Counted from the stretch's first letter, positions 6,347 through 14,435 are shown. The stretch is DNA of 32,224 nt from Bacteroidota bacterium (GCA_023475265.1 JAMCWE010000011.1:1-32224), one strand, 5' to 3'. A program made the numbers and translations. Notes: generated by a model not told the origin, from the letters alone.

Positions 6347-6489
6347 AGCTAACGATTTCTATCTTACTTATAGTTAATTAAAAATTAACTATTGTTCCTT
6401 CTTGCCCCACACTGCGGCGGTCTGCTTCGAGCCGGTGAATATTATTCTTTATCTCCGACTTGACTTTTTACTTATTAAAGAGGTTAGGC
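6347..6489. repeat. attC-like site E
   Basis: The ends are AGCTAAC (6347-6353) and GTTAGGC (6483-6489, an exact core match). Its 143-bp length falls in the normal attC range. It shares the CTAACGATTTCTATCTTACT start with sites C and D, CGAGCCGGTGAATATTATTC with site D, and the TTTACTTATTAAAGAGGTTAG end with site C. It sits between the thsA start and the stop of the 309-aa gene, which ends only three bases from the core, as cassette genes often do. Arm pairing near the cores is weak, so this is supported mainly by the cores and by recurrence. Confidence 0.5.
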
Positions 6490-6492
6490 ATT

Positions 6493-7422
6493 TCAATCAT
6501 TATTTTTTGCCTTCAGTTGTTTTAACTCTTTATACTCGAGCAATAAATCTGTTTTTGAAATCTCGATTTCTTGTTCTGCAACCACTTTAGGAACAAGATT
6601 CAAATCAAGTAAATCATTTATTCTTGTCTTGATTGTATGTACCAATGTTTTCGCTTCATCACTATTAATAACACTTTTTTGTTCGTATTCTTTAATCTTT
6701 TCCAACACATCAAGATTCTCAAGTAAAGATTGATTCTCTATTCTACTTTTATAATGTTTTTTGTTTATCAACCAATCCCATATTTCCTTAAAAGCAAGAA
6801 ACAATGATTTTGCTACTTCGGCTGTAGTCTTTATACCGATATTAGTATTGCTTCCACTATCTAAAAGGGTAATTATAGCTGGTTCACATGGTGTTTGGGG
6901 GTTGTGTCCTTTGCTAATGGCAGTCATTAATTCATCCAAAAGATTAAAAATCTTTGAATATAAGTTTATATTAAGATTACTATCCGAAAATAATTCAAAA
7001 ATAATAATTCCGTCTTCATAGTTATCATTATAATTGTTTTCTTTTTCTTCAAAAAATAATTTTTGCGATGCAAAGTATATTTTATCTAAAGCTTGATGAA
7101 AGCAATAAAAATCATATACTATTTTATTATAATAAATACCGTAGGTGTCTCTTTTGCTTAAAAAATTGTTAAGAAGGTCGGAAATGTATTTTGATTCATA
7201 TAGTGGCGTACCTCCCAAAGTTTCAATTATTTTATTTGCATCAGATTCTTCAATAATCCTATCAAAATTACTTTTTGATTCCATTATCAAAGAAGTTAGA
7301 TTTCTCCCGTCATAATTGGCAACATTTGTTTTTAGAGATTCATTAAATATTTTTAACAATGAATCTGTCTTAAGTTTATCTCTAACAACATCAACTGCCT
7401 TCGTAAAATCTAATTTTTGCAT
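6493..7422 (-). CDS. Hypothetical 309-aa protein in its own cassette next to Thoeris
   Basis: I do not recognise a family. The protein is acidic to neutral, apparently mostly helical, without a signal peptide or membrane segment, so probably cytoplasmic. It has a helical N-terminal part (MQKLDFTKAVDVVRDKL), a glutamate- and asparagine-rich middle (EEKENNYNDNYEDG), a GHNPQTPCEPAI stretch near residue 170, and a long charged C-terminal helix ending EIEISKTDLLLEYKELKQLK. A GAGGT ribosome-binding site precedes the ATG by about seven bases. It is flanked by attC-like sites E and F and lies just upstream of Thoeris in the same direction but separated by a site, so it is a separate module. A defence or stress role is only guilt by association. 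Confidence 0.75.
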   Translation of the reverse strand: MQKLDFTKAVDVVRDKLKTDSLLKIFNESLKTNVANYDGRNLTSLIMESKSNFDRIIEESDANKIIETLGGTPLYESKYISDLLNNFLSKRDTYGIYYNKIVYDFYCFHQALDKIYFASQKLFFEEKENNYNDNYEDGIIIFELFSDSNLNINLYSKIFNLLDELMTAISKGHNPQTPCEPAIITLLDSGSNTNIGIKTTAEVAKSLFLAFKEIWDWLINKKHYKSRIENQSLLENLDVLEKIKEYEQKSVINSDEAKTLVHTIKTRINDLLDLNLVPKVVAEQEIEISKTDLLLEYKELKQLKAKNND

Positions 7423-7447
7423 ATCTATTACCTCGAATAACTTGAAT

Positions 7448-7675
7448 GCCTAACTATTACTTATACTGCAAGTGATTAGTGTCTTTGGATTATAGATATG
7501 CATGTGCCTGCATATCTATATTCCGGTTTCTTAAAAAAACAATTAAATTTCATAACATTTAAAAATATCCTCTGCTTATCTATCATCCTGAAAAAAATAT
7601 TTCTCTTCGGTTTGTTCTCATCGCAGCTCGCCCAATTCACATTCCCTGTCATCATTTTGCATAGTGGCGTTACAC
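7448..7675. repeat. attC-like site F
   Basis: GCCTAAC (7448-7454, exact RYYYAAC) and GTTACAC (7669-7675) bound 228 bp. The flanking arms show partial pairing: ACTTATACTGCAAGTGAT on the left against the reverse complement of ATCATTTTGCATAGT on the right. It is the last candidate on the right; no integrase gene lies beyond it in the window. The following stretch to 7893 is AT-rich and shows no gene. Confidence 0.35.
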
Positions 7676-7893
7676 AAGCAGACATAACTTAATTAATTCC
7701 TAAACCAAAAACAGAAATAAATTTAATTTGCTTATTTTTTTCTCTTAGCTTATAAATGCACCCTGCGATGGAATTTTCTTCTCCACCACAGGGTAACTCA
7801 TACTAACTTTCATAACACATTAACACTGCCGCTTGCATTTTCTTTTTTCCACTTCCAGCCTGCAGTCTTACATCTTCCATCAAACATCTTCCA

Positions 7894-8598
7894 TCATTTC
7901 GGAGGTTCCGGCGCCGCCGGGGGAGTTTCATCTTCCCCGCCGTTATGATTTCCGCCGAGATTCTTTACCACTCGTGCTGCTTTATATTTATTATAAAAAT
8001 CCACATGATCGTCATGCGTACACTCAGCTATTGCATCAAGATGGATTGTTAAAATTTCATGTGTCTTTTCCAGTTCCTTATTTAACGACATCCATAATGA
8101 ATTGCGGTTTGTAAAGCCCGTACTCTGCTCGTCTTCCTTTCCATGCAGCAAATCTAAGTTGGCTTTTATCCCGTCTAACTTTTCAGTCGTTATTTTATAT
8201 TTTCCAAGCGGTGTTATATTGTCATAACCTGCTTGCAGTATTACCCCCGCACCTTCTATAAACTTTTCTTCCCTTAATTTTTTTAATTTACTGTCAGTCA
8301 TGGAAACCAATGCTTTAAGCTTTTCATCTGAAAGCTTGTGCGAAATTGAAAACAACGCCGCTTTTACAGGATGAATACCGTTAAAGACTGCTTCAAGGGC
8401 ATCATGCTTTGCCTTCGTTAATCCCTTGGTTGCTTTTTCGTATTCCATGTTAAGCCTTTTTACTTCTGCAATAGAAGCCCCAAATAAAGGAATAAACTCG
8501 CCGAATGCTTCAAATTCTGCTGTAACTGTAGGTTCGCTTTGAAGCATTGCATAAACAGTTTTTTCCATTTCATAATCATTAAATTGACTGTTTGTCAT
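7894..8598 (-). CDS. Hypothetical 234-aa protein with Pro-rich C-terminus
   Basis: Family not recognised. The protein is mostly helical with many Lys/Glu pairs, no signal peptide and no membrane segment. Visible features are an N-terminal helix (NDYEMEKTVYAMLQSEPTVTAEFEAF), repeated charged helices (KRLNMEYEKATKGLTKAKHDALEAVF; MTDSKLKKLREEKFIEGAG), a segment with clustered His/Asp (ECTHDDHVDFYNKY), and a low-complexity tail GGNHNGGEDETPPAAPEPPK. Codon use is less AT-biased than in the cassette genes to the left. The remarkable context is the upstream DNA: a regular tandem array of 20-21 bp units at 8710-8931 lies about 110 bases before the ATG. The array may control this gene, but that is inference. 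Confidence 0.7.
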   Translation of the reverse strand: MTNSQFNDYEMEKTVYAMLQSEPTVTAEFEAFGEFIPLFGASIAEVKRLNMEYEKATKGLTKAKHDALEAVFNGIHPVKAALFSISHKLSDEKLKALVSMTDSKLKKLREEKFIEGAGVILQAGYDNITPLGKYKITTEKLDGIKANLDLLHGKEDEQSTGFTNRNSLWMSLNKELEKTHEILTIHLDAIAECTHDDHVDFYNKYKAARVVKNLGGNHNGGEDETPPAAPEPPK

Positions 8599-8709
8599 TG
8601 TATCTCGCTTTCCAACAAGTTTGTAAAAAATTTCTGGTTTTTTAATTTATTTTTTCATTCTGAAAACCTCAAAGTTGCGTTTTTTGATTAAAAAAAGGCT
8701 TTCCGTTAA

Positions 8710-8931
8710 TAAATCTCATTTTTCGAAAAAATATCCGGCATTTCCACGTTAAATTCTGCCGTTTCTTTATTAAACCCGGTATTTCTTTTTTTAATCTCGC
8801 ATTTCTATTCTTAAATCCGGCATTTCTAATTAAAATCTCTCATTTCAATAAAAAACCCGGCATTTCTATTTTGAAACCTCGCATTTCTTTTTTTTATCCG
8901 GGATTTCAAATTTTTTTTTTGGCATTTCAGA
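8710..8931. repeat. Tandem array of 20-21 bp units with alternating core
   Basis: On the minus strand, a unit GAAATGCCGGRTTT plus six or seven A/T bases is repeated about eleven times. On the plus strand the ATTTC segment recurs near 8737, 8758, 8778, 8798, 8819, 8839, 8859, 8880, 8900 and 8921, a spacing of 20 or 21. Units alternate between a CCGG core and a CGAG/GAGAG core, giving a 41-bp higher-order period. More decayed units may extend down to about 8655. The period is close to two DNA helical turns, so the conserved boxes and A/T tracts lie on one face. It is not coding: the period is not a multiple of three. It is not a CRISPR, as there are no unique spacers. Confidence 0.8.
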
Positions 8932-9339
8932 AAATAGAATTACGTCTTCCTACCGGTAAATAGGGTTTCATAAATTCAATTTGGCATCGCGTTATTTTAA
9001 ATTCTTTCGCCTCTTTAGAAAAGACTTTTCAAGTATAAAAGAATTTAGAACGTAACGGAAAATATTGGACAGCTTTTTTTAGGATTAACCGCAAATAATA
9101 TTTTCAGCGGTGCAGCTAATCCCAAAGTTATATATACTTATTAGCCGTCCCGGTGATCAAGTGGCGTGCAGTAAAAGAGAAGAAGCTTCGGTAAGCATCT
9201 ATTAGTAAACCGATCCTATTTAATTCTTTACTTAAAATAATAACTATCCCCGGTCAAATATTAATCTAAGAGCAATTTTAAAAATGAAAGGAAAGAGCTC
9301 CCTTTCCCTAATCCAAATTATAAAAAAATATTTTCTAAA
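8932..9339. other. Gene-free interval between the tandem array and the Kir channel gene
   Basis: No convincing ORF, tRNA or rRNA is seen. It contains an imperfect hairpin at 9082-9122 (arms GGATTA/TAATCC and ACCGC/GCGGT, with a five-base bulge) and the probable terminator of the Kir gene at 9291-9309. The rest is unstructured AT-rich DNA. Confidence 0.5.
9291..9309 (-). terminator. Probable terminator of the KirBac gene
   Basis: GGAAAG / CTTTCC arms around AGCTCC. Read on the minus strand, a T-rich tract (TTTCATTTTT) follows the hairpin, about 30 bases after the channel gene's stop codon. Confidence 0.5.
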
Positions 9340-10398
9340 TCAAAAAGAAATTTTAATTCTCCGTGTAAGAATTTTTTGTTTCACGGAGAAACGCAGAGAG
9401 GTAAATTGTCCCAAAGAAATCTTAAACTTGATCTTGAACTTACCTTGAACTTGAACTTTTTCTATCTCATTAAACTTGCTCATTTCCACTATAGTAATTC
9501 CTTTTTCAGACTCGTTGTAAATATTAGAGAATCGCGCGTTCCATGTTATTTCTTCTATCGTATAAGATGTTCTTGAATGAACTGACTGTGAAAAAGTTTC
9601 GTCGTATGCTTTTATTAAAATTAGAAATTCTGCTTTTGCTTCTTTAAGATCATCAGGTGTTAAATCTTTTAATGGACTGTCTTCATCAATTGGATGCACA
9701 ATAGTCCATGTAAGCGGTAAAAAATTTACACGGTTTCTTTCCAGCGTTAAGGGATAATATTTCCGCAAAGCTTTTCCGTTGGAAGATTCTTTCATTGTAA
9801 GCATAACTTGTGCTTCAACTTCAATTAATTGATTCTTTCTGGCATTAGCAATTTTAAATTCGAAAGCGGTCATACCGTGGTAAGGCGCTATAATTGCATT
9901 CTTGCTATAAAATAATTTTGCATTCGGTCTTGAGAATCTTCCGTAAAGAAGTCCTGTAGCAAGCGCAAATCCTAAAAGCCCCGCCATTGATTCGATCAAT
10001 GAAATAAAGCTTGCCCAAAATCCAATCGGATGAATTACGCCGTAGCCGACAGTTGTTATTGTTTGTCCGCTGAAAAAGAATGCATCGAGAAATTTTTCCA
10101 ATAATGTTGTTCCGGTAATGCCTCCGAGATGCTCAACTCCGATAAGCATATACAGTGAAGCAAAAATCAAATTGATTACAACATAAGCAAGCAGTACAAC
10201 ACCGTTAAACTTTAACCACGACATTTCAAGAAGCCAATGGTAAAAGCTTAATGATTCAAGAAACGGAAGCCCGCGTCTTTCAACATTGAATGAGCCGTCT
10301 TTATTTATAAGTCTTTTTGACTGTGCCGATATTTTCGTCCCGAATCCAAGATCTTTAAATTCATCTTCCGGCAAAGAAGGTTTGCTTTTCAATTTCAT
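9340..10398 (-). CDS. KirBac-type inward-rectifier potassium channel
   Basis: A 352-residue Kir-family channel. In order: a cytoplasmic N-terminus with a GFGTKI motif, a slide helix around 45-60 (PFLESLSFYHWLLEMSW), TM1 about 66-88, a pore helix and selectivity filter TVGYG (116-120), TM2 about 125-152 (SFISLIESMAGLLGFALATGLLYGRFSRP), then the cytoplasmic immunoglobulin-like domain (AKLFYSKNAIIAPYHGMTAFEFKIANARKNQLIEV ... LPLTWTIVHPID). It would conduct potassium across the inner membrane, gated by the C-terminal domain. The family-like part ends near SKFNEIEKVQ (about residue 315). The last 37 residues are basic, repetitive in lysine and encoded across a 9-bp inverted repeat, so this tail is unlikely to be ancestral. 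The gene is monocistronic and divergent from the lipoprotein gene at 10693. Confidence 0.9.
   Translation of the reverse strand: MKLKSKPSLPEDEFKDLGFGTKISAQSKRLINKDGSFNVERRGLPFLESLSFYHWLLEMSWLKFNGVVLLAYVVINLIFASLYMLIGVEHLGGITGTTLLEKFLDAFFFSGQTITTVGYGVIHPIGFWASFISLIESMAGLLGFALATGLLYGRFSRPNAKLFYSKNAIIAPYHGMTAFEFKIANARKNQLIEVEAQVMLTMKESSNGKALRKYYPLTLERNRVNFLPLTWTIVHPIDEDSPLKDLTPDDLKEAKAEFLILIKAYDETFSQSVHSRTSYTIEEITWNARFSNIYNESEKGITIVEMSKFNEIEKVQVQGKFKIKFKISLGQFTSLRFSVKQKILTRRIKISF
9357..9390. repeat. Inverted repeat inside the 3' end of the channel gene
   Basis: TTCTCCGTG (9357-9365) and CACGGAGAA (9382-9390) are perfect 9-bp arms around 16 bases. The adjoining ACGCAGAGAGG gives a motif (CACGGAGAAACGCAGAG) of the kind seen as dispersed intergenic repeats in many genomes. 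Here it lies within the last codons of the Kir ORF. Confidence 0.55.
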
Positions 10399-10692
10399 AT
10401 AATTAAAAGTTTAACTGATGAAGAATTGAGTCTATAAATTTTTATAAATTAAAATTAAGATATGATTTTTGAAATAGCTTTGTGAATATTGAAAAACAAT
10501 TTGCTCTGTGTTATAAATCTCAGTACTAATTTTATTCCCGGGTTCTTTTTAAATCGAAAATTGAAGCATGTTAAATTTTCAAAATTAACTTCGACATTCT
10601 GATTTAGTTAAAAATTATTTACTTATTTTTAAACAGTAATATTTTTTTTATAACTATTTAAAAAATGCTCAAAAAAACTTCGGAGGTAAAAA

Positions 10693-11142
10693 ATGAAGTC
10701 AATTCTTACCGGTTTACTTATTGCATTATCTTTGTTTTCTTTTGCTTGCAAGTCGAATTCAGACAACCCTGTTAGTTCTACAGACACATTTAGCGGTACA
10801 TTTAATCTTAGCTCTTTCACAACAACCGGAACAACTTACGACAGCTTAATTGTTTCAATGAATCTTACCGGCAATAATGATATCCTAAGCGGGACAGGAT
10901 CAATAACCTATGGAAAGCATCAAGCCGGAAATGATTTGAAGATTGTAATTAATGGAAACGCAGCCGGCAGTTATTCTGATTCAAACATTGGGGTAACAAT
11001 AACAGATAAAGTTACCAACAATAGATTTATTTACACCGGGACGAAGACATCATCATCGTCAAGTTATCAGGGCAGTGCTTTGATAATAACTGCAACTGAT
11101 ACGCTTACATTTGCAAGCGAAACTGTTTATAAAAGTAATTAG
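10693..11142 (+). CDS. Small secreted lipoprotein, unknown function
   Basis: A 149-residue protein with a lipoprotein signal peptide (MKSILTGLLIALSLFSFAC, lipidation at Cys19), followed by a short linker KSNSDNPVSS. The mature part is rich in Ser, Thr and Asn and looks all-beta (TFSGTFNLSSFTTTGTTYDSLIVSMNLTGNNDILSGTGSITYG), like many small lipocalin- or beta-sandwich-type lipoproteins of this phylum; no family can be named. A GGAGG ribosome-binding site lies nine bases before the ATG. It is the only right-side gene on the plus strand, converging on ftsK, with the shared palindromic terminator between them. The upstream 290 bases to the Kir gene are AT-rich and must hold two divergent promoters. 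Confidence 0.8.
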   Translation: MKSILTGLLIALSLFSFACKSNSDNPVSSTDTFSGTFNLSSFTTTGTTYDSLIVSMNLTGNNDILSGTGSITYGKHQAGNDLKIVINGNAAGSYSDSNIGVTITDKVTNNRFIYTGTKTSSSSSYQGSALIITATDTLTFASETVYKSN

Positions 11143-11155
11143 TGTATTTAAAAAA

Positions 11156-11183
11156 AGATGACATCTTTTAAAAGATGTCATCT
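11156..11183. terminator. 28-bp perfect palindrome, terminator between convergent genes
   Basis: AGATGACATCTTTT joined directly to its reverse complement AAAAGATGTCATCT. On the minus strand it is followed by a run of seven T's, 20 bases after the ftsK stop: a strong rho-independent terminator for the long minus-strand run. It may also stop transcripts from the lipoprotein gene, though the plus-strand tail is less T-rich. Confidence 0.85.
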
Positions 11184-11203
11184 GAAATTTATTAATCTTC
11201 TTG

Positions 11204-13627
11204 TTATAAATTTCTAAGAATTGTTTCGAGCTGTTCGTCATTTTCAACAAGAACTGTTCGAGCTTTACTTCCGTCATTCGGTCCGACAATTCCTGCTTCT
11301 TCTAGCTGGTCAACAATTCGTGCTGCTCTTGAATAACCAAGCTTCAATCTTCTTTGCAAAAGTGAAACAGAACCTTGCTGATGCCTGACAATAACTCGCG
11401 CCGCATCTTCAAACATTGGATCGAGGTCAGCTAAAAATCCTGCGGAAGTTTCTTTCTTCTTATCATACAGCGAAGGAAGGAAATATGGTTTTGAATATCC
11501 AGGTTGAGTGAAAATATAATTTGTAATTTCTTCTACTTCTTCTGTGGAAATAAAAGCATTTTGAATTCTTATCGGTTTCGGCGAACCGGTTGGAAGGAAA
11601 AGCATATCACCTCGTCCAAGCAATTGTTCTGCACCGTTCATATCCAGGATTGTACGCGAATCAATTTTAGTTGCAACTTGATATGCAACCCTCGCACTGA
11701 AGTTCGCTTTGATAACTCCGGTAATGACATTTACCGAAGGGCGCTGTGTTGCAAGTACCAAATGAATTCCAACTGCCCTTGCAAGCTGAGCAAGACGAGC
11801 GATCGGTTCTTCGACTTCTTTGCCTGCGGTTATCATTAAATCCGCAAGCTCATCGATGATAACAACCAAATATGGGATCGGATGATGTTTTATTTCATCA
11901 GTATCTTTTGGTCTTTTCTTTGGATCTAAAACTTTCTGATTATAATCAACAATATTTCTTACACCCGCTTTAGCAAGCTTATCGTAACGTCTTTCCATTT
12001 CATATTCAACCGACTTAAGAAGAATTACTGCATTCTGCGGATTAGTAATTATTTCTTCTTCAAGGTCAGGAGAAACAGCAAGATAATGGCGGCGGAGTTT
12101 GTTGTAGAATGAAAGCTCAATTTTTTTCGGATCAATCATTATCAGCTTTACTTCGGAAGGATGTTTAGAGTACAGCAAGCTTGTAATTATCATATTGATT
12201 CCAACGCTTTTACCGGAACCAGTTGAACCGGCAATAAGCAGATGCGGCATTTTAGAAAGATCAGTTACATAAACATCGCCGTTAATTGTTTTACCAAGTG
12301 CGACAGGTAGTTCGGCTTTTGATTCGGAAATTTTTCCCAGCACCGAACGGGCGTTAACTAAAGAAGCTTCCGCATTCGGTATTTCAACACCAATTGCGCT
12401 CTTGCCCGGAATTGGCGCAATAATTCTTATTCCTCTTGCAGCAAGCGCAAGTGCAATATCGTGTTCAAGCCCGACAATGCGGCTTATCTTAACGCCGGGA
12501 GCGGGAACAATTTCGTAAAGCGTAACAACCGGTCCCGGTGTAACAGAAATATCTTGGATGTCGATATCAAATAATTTTAGTTTTTCTTTAAGAAGCTCAG
12601 CGTTGCGTTTCAATTCTTCTTCTGCAACTTTGAAATTTTCTTCGGGGGCTTGGTCAAGGAGATCCAATCCTGGTCTTTTATAATTGATTTGTTCATCCCA
12701 TTGATTTGGAAGTTCAGCTTCTTTCTCTCTATCTATTTCCTTTGCCGGTATTTCTTTAACTTTTCCTAAATCTACTTTTTTGTTCTCTTCATTTTGAACT
12801 TCGTTTACTTCCTGCTTTGCGGGCGCTTCATCCTTGCGAATAATTCTGATTCGTGTTTGTTCTTCGGCTTCGGCTTCCATTAATTTTTCTGCTGCTGCGG
12901 ATTTATCTTTAGAAAAAAGTTTTTTCTTTTTCTTCTCTTTGCCAAGCTCTTTGATCTTTTTAAGATTTTCTTTTTCTGTTTCAACTTTATCTTCTGCAGC
13001 AGTAATTTCTTCATTGTCTCCAGCAGAAGAAAATAGTTCATGGAAGAAATGGAAAATCGTTTCAATCTTAATATCAAATGCAACAACTAAAAGAATAACC
13101 GAAGCAGCAAAAAGAAAAATCAAGCTTCCAATTCCGCCTACAAGTCTGCTGAAAAATTCACCTAAATAATTTCCGACAGAACCAGACAATTCATAAATGT
13201 CAGAAAATAAATTATAGTGTTTTCCTAAAACACCGAAGAATGAACAGAGAATTAATCCGGATAGTAAAAGGAAATTAGAAATGTTTAACAATTTGCGGAA
13301 ATTAATTTTTATGAAGAAAGAAATTCCCCAGATAAATAAAATTGCAGGGAATATTACTGAGAAAAATCCGATTGTTGATTTAACAAAAAACAATGCAGTG
13401 TAAGCGCCGACAATTCCAAGCCAGTTTCTTATAACATCCGCCTGGTTTAGTAAATTTTTTGCTTGTAGGTTTGCTTCATCAAAACGTGAATATGAAATTA
13501 TGCTCAGTAAAATTAAGATAGAAAATAAAATGAGAAGTACGCCGAGAATTTTTTTCTTTTTCGCGGAGGTTGTTGGCTTTTGATTTTCTCCGTTGGCAGG
13601 TTTACTTGTTTTTGTTTTCTTCTTCAC
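11204..13627 (-). CDS. ftsK: DNA translocase FtsK
   Basis: An 807-residue SpoIIIE/FtsK translocase that pumps chromosomal DNA at the division septum and helps resolve dimers. A basic N-terminus is followed by four membrane segments within about residues 27-200 (ILGVLLILFSILILLSIISY first). Then comes a Lys/Glu-rich linker to about 330, the alpha/beta motor with Walker A GSTGSGKSVGIN (about 465) and Walker B VVIIDELADLM (about 585), and the FATQRPSVNVITG-type region. The C-terminal gamma winged helix (FEDAARVIVRHQQGSVSLLQ ... RAARIVDQLEEAGIVG) reads orientation sequences. The start is a GTG (13625-13627); no in-frame ATG lies nearby upstream. It begins 34 bases after comB and is the last gene of the co-directional run. 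Confidence 0.95.
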   Translation of the reverse strand: MKKKTKTSKPANGENQKPTTSAKKKKILGVLLILFSILILLSIISYSRFDEANLQAKNLLNQADVIRNWLGIVGAYTALFFVKSTIGFFSVIFPAILFIWGISFFIKINFRKLLNISNFLLLSGLILCSFFGVLGKHYNLFSDIYELSGSVGNYLGEFFSRLVGGIGSLIFLFAASVILLVVAFDIKIETIFHFFHELFSSAGDNEEITAAEDKVETEKENLKKIKELGKEKKKKKLFSKDKSAAAEKLMEAEAEEQTRIRIIRKDEAPAKQEVNEVQNEENKKVDLGKVKEIPAKEIDREKEAELPNQWDEQINYKRPGLDLLDQAPEENFKVAEEELKRNAELLKEKLKLFDIDIQDISVTPGPVVTLYEIVPAPGVKISRIVGLEHDIALALAARGIRIIAPIPGKSAIGVEIPNAEASLVNARSVLGKISESKAELPVALGKTINGDVYVTDLSKMPHLLIAGSTGSGKSVGINMIITSLLYSKHPSEVKLIMIDPKKIELSFYNKLRRHYLAVSPDLEEEIITNPQNAVILLKSVEYEMERRYDKLAKAGVRNIVDYNQKVLDPKKRPKDTDEIKHHPIPYLVVIIDELADLMITAGKEVEEPIARLAQLARAVGIHLVLATQRPSVNVITGVIKANFSARVAYQVATKIDSRTILDMNGAEQLLGRGDMLFLPTGSPKPIRIQNAFISTEEVEEITNYIFTQPGYSKPYFLPSLYDKKKETSAGFLADLDPMFEDAARVIVRHQQGSVSLLQRRLKLGYSRAARIVDQLEEAGIVGPNDGSKARTVLVENDEQLETILRNL

Positions 13628-13661
13628 AGCCTTCTTTGTTTTTTCGTCATTCCAAAAAGAA

Positions 13662-14435
13662 TTACGTTGTTCCTGTACTTTTAGAGACTGAAACAGTAGA
13701 AGCGATAATGTTTTCCGGCAGCAGCTTCAAAACATTTCCGGTAAAATAAGGAATTGCATTTGTATTGTTCAACTTGCTGCAAAAATTCAAATCTTCCGTA
13801 AAGCCGTTTTCTATCAATATTTTTCCGTGTTCGCTTTCTTTCAACATTTTTAAAATACTTTTGCCGAATGATTTATTCAAAGCCTGGCTTGCGCGGGCAG
13901 AGTCAGAAAGAATAATATCGGTATTTAGCTTTTCGATTTCTGAAATTAATTTTCCAGCGCAAACAGTATCTTCCATTGAGAAATTATTCGATCTTCCCGA
14001 ACATACAATTTCAAAATCTTTATTCAACACAGCGAGATGATTTGCGAGTGCATTAACATTTAAGAGAGCGCAAATAAAAAGGTCAGCGGAAAACTTAGCT
14101 TTTACAATTGCTTTGGTTCCATTTGTCGTATAAAGGATTACCGATTTGCCGGAGACTACATCTTCGGAATATTCAAAAGGAGAATTGCCAAGAGCAAAAC
14201 CTTCAATCTTTTTTGTATTACGCTCACCGCCAAGAAGTGTTTGCCCGCCGAACATTCCTCCGGAAACCTTAACAGCAAACTCAACAGTGCCGACCGGGAT
14301 AATTTCCTTAGCTCCGTTTTGCAGTGCAGTAATTATAGTTGTCGAAGCGCGCAGCACATCAATTACAACTGTAGTTTTACCGGTAAAATATAATTCATCA
14401 ACGCTTAGCGGCGTAAAGTGTACGTTTATTTTCAT
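13662..14435 (-). CDS. comB: 2-phosphosulfolactate phosphatase (ComB family)
   Basis: A 257-residue ComB-family protein. Family features include TVVIDVLRASTTIITALQNGAKEIIPV near the N-terminus, GGERNTKKIEGFALGNSPFEY, and LYTTNGTKAI around residues 100-110. The acidic VIDVLRAST and GGERN segments form the metal/phosphate site. The enzyme hydrolyses 2-phosphosulfolactate to sulfolactate, known from coenzyme M synthesis in methanogens; in bacteria it is linked to sulfolactate formation or has an unassigned role. Nothing else of coenzyme M synthesis is near. The gene lies 23 bases after gcvT and 34 before ftsK in one transcription unit. Length is normal for the family. Confidence 0.88.
   Translation of the reverse strand: MKINVHFTPLSVDELYFTGKTTVVIDVLRASTTIITALQNGAKEIIPVGTVEFAVKVSGGMFGGQTLLGGERNTKKIEGFALGNSPFEYSEDVVSGKSVILYTTNGTKAIVKAKFSADLFICALLNVNALANHLAVLNKDFEIVCSGRSNNFSMEDTVCAGKLISEIEKLNTDIILSDSARASQALNKSFGKSILKMLKESEHGKILIENGFTEDLNFCSKLNNTNAIPYFTGNVLKLLPENIIASTVSVSKSTGTT

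Noticed and set aside
7476-7692. Small ORFs on both strands in site F
   Set aside because: Short, lacking start signals and located inside a putative recombination site.
8655-8931. Possible CRISPR array
   Set aside because: Units are only 20-21 bp with no unique spacers, and no cas genes are present.
9130-9240. Possible tRNA near the Kir gene
   Set aside because: No cloverleaf, T-loop or anticodon stem could be built from the sequence.
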